A DNA stretch of 26,091 nucleotides, from positions 1 to 26,091 of the forward strand of contig JAHLWJ010000024.1 of NCBI GenBank assembly GCA_019057975.1, in the 5' to 3' direction. Below are positions 1 to 8,022 of the stretch, in pieces. The notes under the pieces are model-generated. The model worked only from the letters and a program-made list of their open reading frames with translations, searched no databases and was not told where the DNA came from. The position numbers and the translations under genes were made by a program. Source of the stretch: Promethearchaeota archaeon (lineage in GTDB: Archaea > Asgardarchaeota > Lokiarchaeia > Sigynarchaeales > SOKP01). How positions within the stretch are numbered: position 1 is the first letter of the stretch; the number at the start of each line of letters is the position of its first letter.

Positions 1-417
1 GCAACTCCTACCGCTCCACCTATGTCCGCGGCACCTGCACCACCAAGTGGTGGAGGGCCTCCAACAGCACCTAGTGCTCCTCCGAAGTCAGGACCACCTG
101 TAGCAGGTGGACCTCCTAAAAGACCCAATTTACCACCAGCACCAAAATTACCACCTACCGGAGGCGGTCCCCCTAGTGCACCTAGTGGTCCGCCTGGCAC
201 TCCACCAAAAGCACCTAGTGGTCCACCGTCAGCACCTGCTTTTGCTAAAAGACCAGCAACACCTGGTGCCCCACCTAGTGCTGGACCACCCAAACCCCCC
301 GGAGCTCCAGCAGCAGCACCCGCAGCAGCAGCACAAGCCGGTGGAGGTTTAGGCTCACTAAGAGATGAAATGCTTGATGAGCTGAATAGATTGAAGAAGA
401 TCATGAGGGGCGAGTGA
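1..417 (+). CDS. Proline-rich low-complexity protein, C-terminal part (5' end outside window)
   Basis: The reading frame is open to the left edge (first codons read A-T-P-T-A-P-P), so the ATG at 22 is probably internal and the real start lies upstream. About 110 visible residues are almost only Pro, Ala, Gly and Ser, with stretches such as PPAPKLPPTGGGPP and repeated APSGPP units. The protein then ends in a short charged amphipathic helix (LRDEMLDELNRLKKIMRGE). No signal peptide or membrane segment is visible in this part. Known: polyproline tracts are ligands of profilin, SH3, EVH1 and WW domains, and Asgard genomes encode profilins. Inference: its position next to an actin-related gene suggests a cytoskeletal scaffold or profilin ligand, with the terminal helix for oligomerisation. 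It could equally be the tail of an unrelated protein whose N-terminal domain is missing here. The GC-rich look comes from Pro/Ala/Gly codons. Confidence 0.75.
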   Translation, partial: ATPTAPPMSAAPAPPSGGGPPTAPSAPPKSGPPVAGGPPKRPNLPPAPKLPPTGGGPPSAPSGPPGTPPKAPSGPPSAPAFAKRPATPGAPPSAGPPKPPGAPAAAPAAAAQAGGGLGSLRDEMLDELNRLKKIMRGE

Positions 418-510
418 AGGAGCACGACCTATTCGCCAGTCTATCTGATCTAATCAATATAATACTTATTTGAGGTAAAAGATTCAACAGAAATACATCC
501 TCTTCGATAT

Positions 511-536
511 AAAAAGCTTTTTTGATATTTTTTTTT
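511..536 (+). terminator. Palindrome plus T-tract, likely terminator of the proline-rich gene
   Basis: A perfect 12-base palindrome (AAAAAGCTTTTT, 511-522) is followed by nine consecutive T (528-536), about 95 bases after the TGA of the proline-rich gene. Archaeal termination mainly needs the T-tract; the weak A/T stem may not matter. Confidence 0.4.
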
Positions 537-724
537 ATAATAAAAACATTAAAATTCTGATCTTTTTACGTTTACAAGAAATATTATGTCCTTAACGTAT
601 TGATATTATAAAATTTTTTAATAGATAAAAAAGAGTCTTATATTAAAGGTCAGAAAGAGTCCTAGAAAAGACATATTCATCATAGAAAGTTTTGTTAGTG
701 TAATATTAATTAAGATATTTAGGA

Positions 725-740
725 TTATAATATAATATTA
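725..740 (+). promoter_or_regulatory. TATA-like element upstream of the actin-related gene
   Basis: TTATAATATAATATTA lies about 40-54 bases before the ATG at 779. A start site about 25 bases downstream would leave a short leader holding the purine-rich ribosome binding site AAGGGA (770-775). Confidence 0.35.
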
Positions 741-778
741 GAAATTAAATAGTAGACAAGATATTTTCGAAGGGAAGA

Positions 779-1900
779 ATGGGAAATCTTAATGTCGTAA
801 TGGATATAGGCCAGTTTTCTACCAAAATAGGATTTGCAGGAGAAGATTCACCTAATCAAGTATTTTTAACTATGGTTGGGAAACCAAAGTATCAAAGCGT
901 GAGTATCGATTATGCCCCTCCGAAGACTCGAGAAGATGAACTATATGTGGGAGATGAAATCCAATCTATCGGGCTATATAAGATTTTTCACCCTATTGAA
1001 AAAGGGATTATTATTGATTGGAAGCATTTTGAAAACATTGTAGATTATATCTTTTATAACTTAAGAGTTGATCCCACTCTTGTTAATGTGCTCTTCTCGA
1101 TTCATCCAATGTTTCCCTATAAAGATCTAGAAAAAATTTTTGAGCTCTTTTTAGAAAAGTATCAATGTATGGCATTCTATCCTGTTTTAGGCTCAATGTT
1201 AACCTTATATTCAGGAGGATTCCAAACAGGATTGATTATCGAAATTGGGGATAGTAATACAAGAATTGTTCCAATCTATGAAGGTTATAAGTTGGAACAT
1301 GCAGTAAGAATTTTAGATATTGGAGGGAGAGTTTTAACTCACTATATGGAACAAATATTAGAATCTATTGGTTGGTCTGTTGATTCATCTATTCGAAGAG
1401 AACTAGTTAGAGTATTAAAAGAGAAAGCTTGTTTTGTTTCATTAGACTATAAAGAAGATTTAAAAAGAAGTGAACAATATAATAAAGAATATTCCTTGCC
1501 AGATGGTTCAACAATTTCTTTACAGGATGAAAGATTTAAGGTCCCTGAATTAATATTTAATCCGTCTTCTGAATTAGAAGAGGACTCACTACCAGTAGCA
1601 ATTATGGATGTAGTGGAAGCTTGTGATTTGGATATTCGTCCAGAATTATTGAACAATATTTTTTTATCGGGAGGTTCTTCGATGTTTCCAAATTTAAAAT
1701 CAAGAATGTATCAAGAATTGGAACTCGAATTAGCCAGGAGGAAAAAGAAAAATCAGGTTGTAAGAATCATTGCTCCAAGAGAAAGAACTTTTTCTGTTTG
1801 GATAGGAGGTTCTATTCTAGCTATGATACCAGAGTTCTCACAAAATTGGATAACCAGAGCCAGATATTTTAAAGAAGGTATTCCCCCAAATTTGTTATAG
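779..1900 (+). CDS. Actin-related protein (Asgard ARP/lokiactin-like)
   Basis: This 373-residue protein matches actin in length (375) and along its whole chain. Seen: phosphate loop 1 with D9 and K16 (MDIGQFSTKIGFAGED); YVGDE at 56-60; the hinge-region VPIYEGY (164-170); the nucleotide-binding LSGGSSMFPNL; and near the C terminus APRERTFSVWIGGSILA. These are the signatures of eukaryotic actin/Arp, not of MreB, ParM or crenactin. It departs from actin at catalytic positions: by my alignment actin Gln137 is Gly138, Asp154 is Glu155 and His161 is Arg162, while Asp157 is kept as D158. The D-loop region (41-56) is about five residues longer than in actin, and the C-terminal KCF end is absent. So it is better called an actin-related protein than a conventional actin. 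The ATG is preceded by AAGGGA at 770-775. It stands alone, after a proline-rich gene and before a winged-helix gene. Confidence 0.93.
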   Translation: MGNLNVVMDIGQFSTKIGFAGEDSPNQVFLTMVGKPKYQSVSIDYAPPKTREDELYVGDEIQSIGLYKIFHPIEKGIIIDWKHFENIVDYIFYNLRVDPTLVNVLFSIHPMFPYKDLEKIFELFLEKYQCMAFYPVLGSMLTLYSGGFQTGLIIEIGDSNTRIVPIYEGYKLEHAVRILDIGGRVLTHYMEQILESIGWSVDSSIRRELVRVLKEKACFVSLDYKEDLKRSEQYNKEYSLPDGSTISLQDERFKVPELIFNPSSELEEDSLPVAIMDVVEACDLDIRPELLNNIFLSGGSSMFPNLKSRMYQELELELARRKKKNQVVRIIAPRERTFSVWIGGSILAMIPEFSQNWITRARYFKEGIPPNLL

Positions 1901-1916
1901 AAATATGTTTCTACTC

Positions 1917-1923
1917 TTTTTTT
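1917..1923 (+). terminator. Oligo-T terminator after the actin-related gene
   Basis: Seven consecutive T begin 16 bases after the TAG stop, a typical archaeal oligo-T termination signal. No stem precedes it. Confidence 0.35.
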
Positions 1924-1942
1924 GTATTATCGTGATATTACT

Positions 1943-1959
1943 TTTAAATATATAATTTT
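1943..1959 (+). promoter_or_regulatory. TATA-like element of the winged-helix gene
   Basis: TTTAAATATATAATTTT lies 53-69 bases before the ATG at 2012. It would place transcription start near 1978, just upstream of the CCTTTAAA repeats. Confidence 0.3.
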
Positions 1960-1990
1960 GCTCAATATTTATTCATAATACAAATATTCT

Positions 1991-2009
1991 CCTTTAAAGG
2001 TCCTTTAAA
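1991..2009 (+). promoter_or_regulatory. Direct repeat CCTTTAAA x2, candidate operator
   Basis: CCTTTAAA occurs at 1991-1998 and again at 2002-2009, exactly 11 bases apart, about one helical turn. The first copy is part of the perfect palindrome CCTTTAAAGG (1991-2000). The pair sits directly in front of a gene for a small winged-helix protein, so autoregulation is a natural hypothesis. The repeats could be chance in such AT-rich DNA. Confidence 0.3.
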
Positions 2010-2011
2010 AG

Positions 2012-2350
2012 ATGGAAGAATTTGAAAACGACAATTTTTATAAGCCTGGTTATTCCATTTTATTTAATAAAATCAAAGATATCAAAACTCCAATAAAAAA
2101 TGAAATTCTTATATCTCTATTAGATGGTCATTGGCATTCTGAGCTTGAATTAATAAGAATTACTAAGAAACAACATGGATATATTGGTGCGGTTACTTTA
2201 GGAACTATGATAAATTCGTTAAACCACATGATTAAAAATAATTATTTGGAAAAGAAAATAGTAAATAATAAGCTTTACTACAAAATTTCAGATAATTACG
2301 TAGGCTTAACTAGAGCAGCTTATCGATTTGACGCAAAGAGGTTCTTTTAG
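2012..2350 (+). CDS. Small winged helix-turn-helix DNA-binding protein
   Basis: The 112-residue protein has a core (about 28-95) with the pattern of a winged-helix domain. A first helix (NEILISLLDG) leads to WHSELELIRI, then a recognition-helix-like segment (TLGTMINSLNHMIKNNYLEKK), and the basic beta-hairpin wing VNNKLYYKISD. This resembles PadR/ArsR-size archaeal regulators; no ligand or metal-binding domain is attached. It has no Shine-Dalgarno match and starts right after the CCTTTAAA repeats. The target is unknown; the neighbouring actin-related gene and its own promoter are the obvious candidates. It converges with the topoisomerase gene, leaving 40 bases between stops. Confidence 0.7.
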   Translation: MEEFENDNFYKPGYSILFNKIKDIKTPIKNEILISLLDGHWHSELELIRITKKQHGYIGAVTLGTMINSLNHMIKNNYLEKKIVNNKLYYKISDNYVGLTRAAYRFDAKRFF

Positions 2351-2390
2351 AAAGAAGTGAAGTTTTGTCTGATTAGAAAATAAGTTAAAT

Positions 2391-4538
2391 TCATTCTTTT
2401 TTTATGCATTTCCCTTTAGAAATTTTGAAATCTTCGCAATTAGAACAAAATCCTTTTCCTTGCTTATCTTTAAAACCTTCATTCCAGCATTTAGGGCATA
2501 TGTAATAATTATATGACTTTTCATTCTTTTTAAGATATACCTTAAAAATATTGAAGTTACAAATCGAACAAGTTGAATTTAATAATTCTATTTTTCCATT
2601 CTTGGGTAACGATAAATAATTCTTGCAACTTTCATCTGCGCAAACTAAAAATCTTTTATTTTTTAGATTAATAAATTTCATGGGACTTTTATTACAGAAT
2701 GGACAATTAGATGAAGTAAGAGGAATAGTATAGTTCATTTTAAAACTATTAGCTTTAGAGATCAATTCATTTTTATTAGCTAAAAACTTATCAAATAGTT
2801 TTAAAAACTCCAATCTTACTTCATTTACAACATCTTCCATTTCTCTTCTTCTTTCTTTAATTTCTTCAAGTTTTTCTTCGACTCTTTTTGTAAAATTTGG
2901 TTCTAAAAAAGGTAACCATATTTTCATCAAATTTTCAATAATAAATTTACCTAAATCTGTTATTGAATATTGATGTTTAATTCTTTCTATCAACTTGCGA
3001 GTTTGCAGTATCTTTATAATAAAAGGTCGTGTTGATTTTGTACCCAAATGATTTTTTTCCATTAGTTTAAGTAACGAAGTGTCTGAATATTTTGGTGGTG
3101 GTTTCGTTTCTTTCTGACTCAATAAAATTTCCTTTATTGGAATCTCGTCACGAGAAATTTGGATTTGCTCTTCATACTTAGGTTTAAGAAAAGGGGCAAT
3201 TTCTAAAAATCCTTCAGAAATTAATGATATTCGTTGAGCTTTAAAATGTTCATCCTTAATTAAAAGATTTAACACTTGTAGTGATTCTACTGCTTGTTCC
3301 CCAAATAATGCGAGATAATGACGTGCAAGTAAGTTATAGACTTTCTTTTGTAAATTATTTTCAAATCTCGAATCGTTTATTTCTAAGCTCTCGAGAGGGG
3401 TAATAGGGGGATGATCTCCAGCATCTTTCTTTCCTTTTGTTGGAACTATTCTATTAGCTTTTAGTAAATTAAGGGTATACTTTCCCAATTGAGAATGCGA
3501 AGAGAAATGTTTTAAAATCTCAATATGGTTAAAATCCGGTTTATATATATCACTATCTGTTCTTGGATAGGAGATTAATTTATTTAGATATAAGGCATTT
3601 ATAGTATTTAATGCCACATTTGCTGAAATCTTTAAATTTCTAGTTAAAAGGATTAAAGCTTTTGAGGTATTTAATGGAGATGGAGGAGCTCTCTTTTTTA
3701 ATTTTTGAGGTTTATCGATTATCTTAGCAATCTTCTCATCCTTAATTTTTTGAAATATTTGTTGTACTTTGAATTCTTGATCTTTTTTAAAGGGGTTTAA
3801 TATATGATGAGCTTGAAAAGTTCCTTTTTCATGAAATAAGGCCGCATCTATTAAGAAGTAAGGTTCCGGTACAAAGCTTGTTATATCTTGGTCTCTTAAA
3901 TATATGAGATAAAGAAGGCTGGTCTGAACCCTTCCAATTGAAGTAAATTTGACTCTAAATTTATTTAATATAGGCCGAAGTGTATTAGTAACTTCTCTAG
4001 TCGCAGAAAAGCCTATGAATGCATCAATAAGGGCTCTTGCCTCACCTGACTCACCCCAACTATACTTTGGGTTAATAAGATTATTGAATTTATTGATTAT
4101 TTCATTTTTTTGTAATGAACTAAGCCATAATTGTGAAATTTTTATTTGGGGATTTGCTTGCTTTACAAAGGGAAGCGCATCAATTAGTCCGATATTGCAT
4201 CCCTCAATATCAGCATCAGTCCCAATAATACAGTGATTTGAAATCTTTGAATATTCTTTTAAAGTTTTAATATATGGATTAGCATAACGTTTCGGAAATT
4301 TCTTAATTGCTTTAGAATTGGTAATAATTTCTCTAGGATTTGTTTTAGTCCAACTTTTGTAAGCTTCTGTATTTTTATGTTCGAGAAGATGACCACGTAA
4401 CGGAATTACATATAGATTTTTCGATGGGACGGTGTATACATTTAATGATTTCGTTTTATTAATTGTTGTAACAGTGCCAAGAGCCTTTGCAATAGCTTCT
4501 GCAGCTTTATTTTTTTCGGCTACTATTATGGTTGCCAT
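2391..4538 (-). CDS. topA: DNA topoisomerase I, type IA, archaeal
   Basis: The enzyme relaxes negatively supercoiled DNA by passing strands through a transient single-strand break held by a 5'-phosphotyrosine. Seen in 715 residues: a TOPRIM domain at the N terminus with E8 and the acidic DxDxE set D108, D110 and E112 (GTDADIEG); the conserved SIGRVQT at 200-206; and the catalytic motif ISYPRTDS with active-site Tyr324 and Arg326. The C-terminal tail is Cys-rich. It has C612, C615, C633 and C638 (first zinc cluster), C657, C660, C681 and C684 (second), then C698, C701 and C711, which looks like an incomplete third cluster. Length and layout suit archaeal TopA/topoisomerase III; there is no helicase domain, so it is not reverse gyrase. 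No Shine-Dalgarno sequence is seen. A TATA-like element about 27 bases before the ATG suggests a leaderless mRNA. Confidence 0.95.
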   Translation of the reverse strand: MATIIVAEKNKAAEAIAKALGTVTTINKTKSLNVYTVPSKNLYVIPLRGHLLEHKNTEAYKSWTKTNPREIITNSKAIKKFPKRYANPYIKTLKEYSKISNHCIIGTDADIEGCNIGLIDALPFVKQANPQIKISQLWLSSLQKNEIINKFNNLINPKYSWGESGEARALIDAFIGFSATREVTNTLRPILNKFRVKFTSIGRVQTSLLYLIYLRDQDITSFVPEPYFLIDAALFHEKGTFQAHHILNPFKKDQEFKVQQIFQKIKDEKIAKIIDKPQKLKKRAPPSPLNTSKALILLTRNLKISANVALNTINALYLNKLISYPRTDSDIYKPDFNHIEILKHFSSHSQLGKYTLNLLKANRIVPTKGKKDAGDHPPITPLESLEINDSRFENNLQKKVYNLLARHYLALFGEQAVESLQVLNLLIKDEHFKAQRISLISEGFLEIAPFLKPKYEEQIQISRDEIPIKEILLSQKETKPPPKYSDTSLLKLMEKNHLGTKSTRPFIIKILQTRKLIERIKHQYSITDLGKFIIENLMKIWLPFLEPNFTKRVEEKLEEIKERRREMEDVVNEVRLEFLKLFDKFLANKNELISKANSFKMNYTIPLTSSNCPFCNKSPMKFINLKNKRFLVCADESCKNYLSLPKNGKIELLNSTCSICNFNIFKVYLKKNEKSYNYYICPKCWNEGFKDKQGKGFCSNCEDFKISKGKCIKKE

Positions 4539-4558
4539 TATGGTTTTTTATTTACATG

Positions 4559-4572
4559 ATATATTATAATAT
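4559..4572 (-). promoter_or_regulatory. TATA-like element of topA
   Basis: On the minus strand this reads ATATTATAATATAT, centred about 27 bases from the A of the topA start codon. That spacing puts the expected transcription start at or next to the ATG. Confidence 0.4.
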
Positions 4573-4701
4573 AAGTAAATTTTCGAAGATCAAATAATAT
4601 ATTATAACAGTTAAATAAATTACTGATTGTTATTAAAAGAAAAATACTGATTTATTATTTTGATTATTAAGAGATCTTCAATTCTTTTTGGCTCCACAAT
4701 T

Positions 4702-7700
4702 TTAAATTGGTAGCGTGAATGTGAAGGTTGTTCCTTTATTAGGTCCATCTGAATCAGCGTGAATTTCACCACCATGAGCATTCACTATCCCTTTGGTGAT
4801 ATAAAGGCCTAATCCTGTACCACTATCCTTAATATTGATACTTTCAATAGGATCTGGTTGTTTAATTCTTTCAAATTTCTTGAATAACTTTCCTAATTCT
4901 TCTTCAGTGAGTCCAATTCCATTATCCTTCACTTTAAAAACGTATCCTTTAAACATTTTTTTTGCTGATATTTCAATCAAACCATAATCCGGTGTAAATT
5001 TAATTGCATTTGAGATCAAATTAGTAAAAGCCGTAAAAATACGTGTCGTATCCACATTTAACATTATTTCATGATTAATATCCAAACCTATCTCGAGATT
5101 TTTCTCATTAATCAGATAACTCAGTTCATCAAGACAATCATTTATGATATTACTTACATTAATTTGTTCTTTTTGAAGTTTTAATTTATCTTCATCAATT
5201 TTCATAACTTCGAAAAGTTGATCCATTAAAACTTCTAGTCTTTTGACATTTCTCTGAACAGTTAATAAATCTTCTGTAATTTCAGGGGTTAAACTACTTC
5301 TATACTTCATAAGGACGTAATCCGTATAACCTGAAATAGAGATTAGAGGTGTCTTTAATTCATGTGTAGCCATAGTTATAAAATCATTTTTAATTTGATC
5401 CATTTTCATCAATTCAATATTTTGTTCTCTCAATTTCTTCTCAGATTCCAATAAATCTTGCTGCAATTTGAATTTCTCAGTAATATCTGTAAAAGTTCCC
5501 TCAACTTCCAGAGGTTCTCCCTCAGAATTATAAATTAAGTGAGCATTTGAATTTATAGTTATAATTTCACCATCCTTCTTGCTAACCTGCGCAATAAAAT
5601 TTCTGATAAACCCTTTTTCTTCTAGTTCTTTATAATATTGTTTTTCAATATCTTCGACAGCAAAAAACCTGGATGATTTTACTCCAACATTACTATCATG
5701 CGGCTTAAATCCTAAAATTCTATTAAATGCTTGATTATGCATCAATAATTTGCCCTTATATCCTCCTTTATAAAATCCTACATCCAAATTATTAACCATG
5801 TTTCGGAATTTTGCTTCTGATTCTTTTAATTGGTTTTCCATTTCCTTATTTTCAGTAATGTCTCGTAAAATTGTAATAACTTGCTCCACTTTACCTTCAC
5901 TAAAGATTGGGATTTTTCGCGTTTCAGTGATTACCTCTTGATCATCCAACTCTGTAGTTTCCGTTGTAATGAGTGGTATCCCATTATCAAACACTTGCTC
6001 ATATTCTTCACGGATTTTAGATTGTAAGAATGGAAAAGCTTCAAATATCTTTTTTCCAAATATATCTTTCTTAAAATTTAATCTTTCCAACCATTTTTCA
6101 AATTCCTTGTTTACTAGAATAATTCTTAAATCTTTATCTACAACATGGAGAGGGTCTCCTAATGAATCGATTGTAGTACGATACTGTCTGATAGACTCCC
6201 TCAATTTCTCTTCAGCATTTTTTTTTTCAGTAATATCTTGGATAATAACTTGATAAATGATTTCATCGTCTAATTCAATAGTTGAAAGTTCAGATTGGAC
6301 CCAAGCACGTGTGCCGTCTTTTTTATAGATTTCTATTAATTTAGGTATTACTTTTGAATCAAAAGTTCTTCTTTCTGATAACAAATCAGGTAATTTCCTT
6401 AAAGTCCTTTTAGTATCAGAGGGGTAAATTCCAATTAGAGTTGAATAATTGTTTCCAATAAGATCCTCTTTATTATACCCAAACATCATTGGAATTGTAG
6501 AATTTATGTCAATTATCGCTCCCTCCGAATTTAAAAGAACAATACCATAAGGAGAATTTTCATATAGGTGTCGAAATTTCTGCTCAGATTCCATCAATTT
6601 TTGTTCTGCAATACGCTTTTCTGTTATATCGATAAATGTTATTAAGTCAGCAATTTTACCTTGGTAATTTATTGCTTTTGAGTATAGTTCTATCCATTTA
6701 ATTTCTTTTAAAGGAGTTATTGTTCTACAAGTATAATGAGACATTAGATCTGTCTCACCATCCATTTTCTTTCTTATTTGTTCTAAAACATAAGGCAAAT
6801 CATCGGGATGAATCGTTTTTGTGAATTCATTTCTTTTCCATTTACTTATTTCATTAATTGAGTAGCCAGTAATTTTAGATAAAGCTTGATTTGTGTAGAT
6901 TACAAATCCCTCTTGTAAAATTATTATACCTAAAAAGTTTTGTTCAGCAATAGTCCTAAATTTTTCCTCTGAGTCTCTTAGTTCTTTTGTTCTCTCAAGG
7001 GTTATTTGCTCGAGCTCTTCGTTTAATATCCTTAATTCCTCTTCAGATTCCTTTAGCCTTTGGTTTGCAATTTTCCGAATTGTGATATCTTCATAAGTAG
7101 AGAGAATTCCAACTACTTTACCTTTTATATCATGCAAAGGAATTCTGTTTATTTCAAACCAGACTTGATTTCCATCAGTAGTAATTAATGATTCCAAGAC
7201 ATTATATTCCGGCTCATTGTTGTTTATTACTTTTCGCTCACATTCCTCAATATGAATTGACTTATCTTTAATCCAATTTAAATTATCCACCGTCCTACCA
7301 ATGATTGATGTGGGATTTTCTAGTCCATTCAATTTTGCAAAATTTAAATTACATCCCAGATAAACCAAATCTTTGTCTTTCCAATATATTAATTGAGGAA
7401 TATTGTTAATTACTAACTCTAACATTTCTCTTGATTTTCGAACAGCAGTGATACCCTCTTTGGATTGAAGAAGTTTCCAATATTTAATCTCTGGTAAAGA
7501 ATCTGCTAACTGAGTATACCTAGTTTGACTCTGTTTGATTTCTCTCTCAATATCTTTATATTTTGTAATATCTTTACAAATGAGAATTGCTTTATTTTCA
7601 TGATCTTCAACAATTCTTTTTCCTTTTATTTCATACCATCTAAATTGTTCCATGTCACTTTTGATTCTTGATTCTGTATTGCCATATCCAAATTTGAAGA

Positions 7701-7893
7701 TATTTTTAATAAGCTTAGACACATTCTTAGAATCATTTGGATGGAAAATGTCAATTATATGCTTTCCCTTTTTGAAATCTTCAAAATTAGCATACTCACA
7801 TACAAGTTTTTCATTAATAATAAATATTGGATCATCTATGTTTTCAGAGATAATTTGATTAATTTTATTAATTTGGGTAATTTTACTTGCCAT
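4702..7893 (-). CDS. Soluble multi-PAS sensor histidine kinase
   Basis: This 1063-residue kinase has no membrane segment, so it should sense cytoplasmic signals. About six PAS domains are visible, near 10-115, 155-275, 305-425, 435-560, 570-690 and 695-820. They are separated by short coiled linkers of the type DITEKK..AEEKLRES. The kinase core follows: the H box ATHELKTPL with phospho-acceptor His844, N box Asn958/Asn962 (NLISNAIKF), G1 motif DNGIG with Asp990, and G2 motif GTGLGL (1025-1030). It ends right after the HATPase fold without a receiver domain. A short vestige of a further PAS start (RYTQLADSLPEI, about 125-136) sits between PAS1 and PAS2. A ribosome binding site GAGGT lies 10 bases before the ATG. 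No response regulator lies next to it, so the partner must be elsewhere. Ligands cannot be told from sequence. Confidence 0.92.
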   Translation of the reverse strand: MASKITQINKINQIISENIDDPIFIINEKLVCEYANFEDFKKGKHIIDIFHPNDSKNVSKLIKNIFKFGYGNTESRIKSDMEQFRWYEIKGKRIVEDHENKAILICKDITKYKDIEREIKQSQTRYTQLADSLPEIKYWKLLQSKEGITAVRKSREMLELVINNIPQLIYWKDKDLVYLGCNLNFAKLNGLENPTSIIGRTVDNLNWIKDKSIHIEECERKVINNNEPEYNVLESLITTDGNQVWFEINRIPLHDIKGKVVGILSTYEDITIRKIANQRLKESEEELRILNEELEQITLERTKELRDSEEKFRTIAEQNFLGIIILQEGFVIYTNQALSKITGYSINEISKWKRNEFTKTIHPDDLPYVLEQIRKKMDGETDLMSHYTCRTITPLKEIKWIELYSKAINYQGKIADLITFIDITEKRIAEQKLMESEQKFRHLYENSPYGIVLLNSEGAIIDINSTIPMMFGYNKEDLIGNNYSTLIGIYPSDTKRTLRKLPDLLSERRTFDSKVIPKLIEIYKKDGTRAWVQSELSTIELDDEIIYQVIIQDITEKKNAEEKLRESIRQYRTTIDSLGDPLHVVDKDLRIILVNKEFEKWLERLNFKKDIFGKKIFEAFPFLQSKIREEYEQVFDNGIPLITTETTELDDQEVITETRKIPIFSEGKVEQVITILRDITENKEMENQLKESEAKFRNMVNNLDVGFYKGGYKGKLLMHNQAFNRILGFKPHDSNVGVKSSRFFAVEDIEKQYYKELEEKGFIRNFIAQVSKKDGEIITINSNAHLIYNSEGEPLEVEGTFTDITEKFKLQQDLLESEKKLREQNIELMKMDQIKNDFITMATHELKTPLISISGYTDYVLMKYRSSLTPEITEDLLTVQRNVKRLEVLMDQLFEVMKIDEDKLKLQKEQINVSNIINDCLDELSYLINEKNLEIGLDINHEIMLNVDTTRIFTAFTNLISNAIKFTPDYGLIEISAKKMFKGYVFKVKDNGIGLTEEELGKLFKKFERIKQPDPIESINIKDSGTGLGLYITKGIVNAHGGEIHADSDGPNKGTTFTFTLPI

Positions 7894-8022
7894 TTTGGGG
7901 ATTACCTCATTATAATAGGATATAATTCCTATCTTTAATTAAAATTAGAAGAGTTAAAAATATATTTTTTCCTATTGAAGTCCTTTTGTTAGAATTTAAG
8001 AAAAATAAATTTAATACGTTAC

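Larger units (their letters stand above)
421..778. other. AT-rich intergenic region of 358 bases
   Basis: No reading frame, tRNA or clear structured RNA could be recognised here. It contains the candidate terminator at 511-536 and, at its right end, the likely promoter of the actin-related gene. The segment between 600 and 720 has no visible feature apart from an imperfect short direct repeat around AAGAGTC (near 630 and 655). Confidence 0.5.

Noticed and set aside
107..352. His/Leu-rich frame overlapping the proline-rich gene
   Set aside because: It is the +1 shadow of Pro/Gly codons (CCA, CCT read as CAC, CTC); composition is an artefact and no ribosome binding site precedes it.
779..1900. 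MreB, ParM or crenactin as identity of the actin-like protein
   Set aside because: The YVGDE, VPIYEGY and SVWIGGSILA signatures are those of eukaryotic-type actins and Arps.
3949..4236. 95-codon frame opposite topA
   Set aside because: It lies wholly inside the TOPRIM and neighbouring region of topA, which is conserved on the minus strand.
2391..4538. Reverse gyrase
   Set aside because: No helicase domain precedes the TOPRIM domain, which starts at residue 3.
4697..4709. Palindrome CAATTTTAAATTG over the stop codon of the histidine kinase gene
   Set aside because: Short, purely A/T-driven and without a following T-tract on the minus strand; likely chance.
4702..7893. Hybrid kinase with receiver domain
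   Set aside because: The protein ends directly after the HATPase fold (TTFTFTLPI); no Asp-bearing receiver follows, and no response regulator gene is adjacent.
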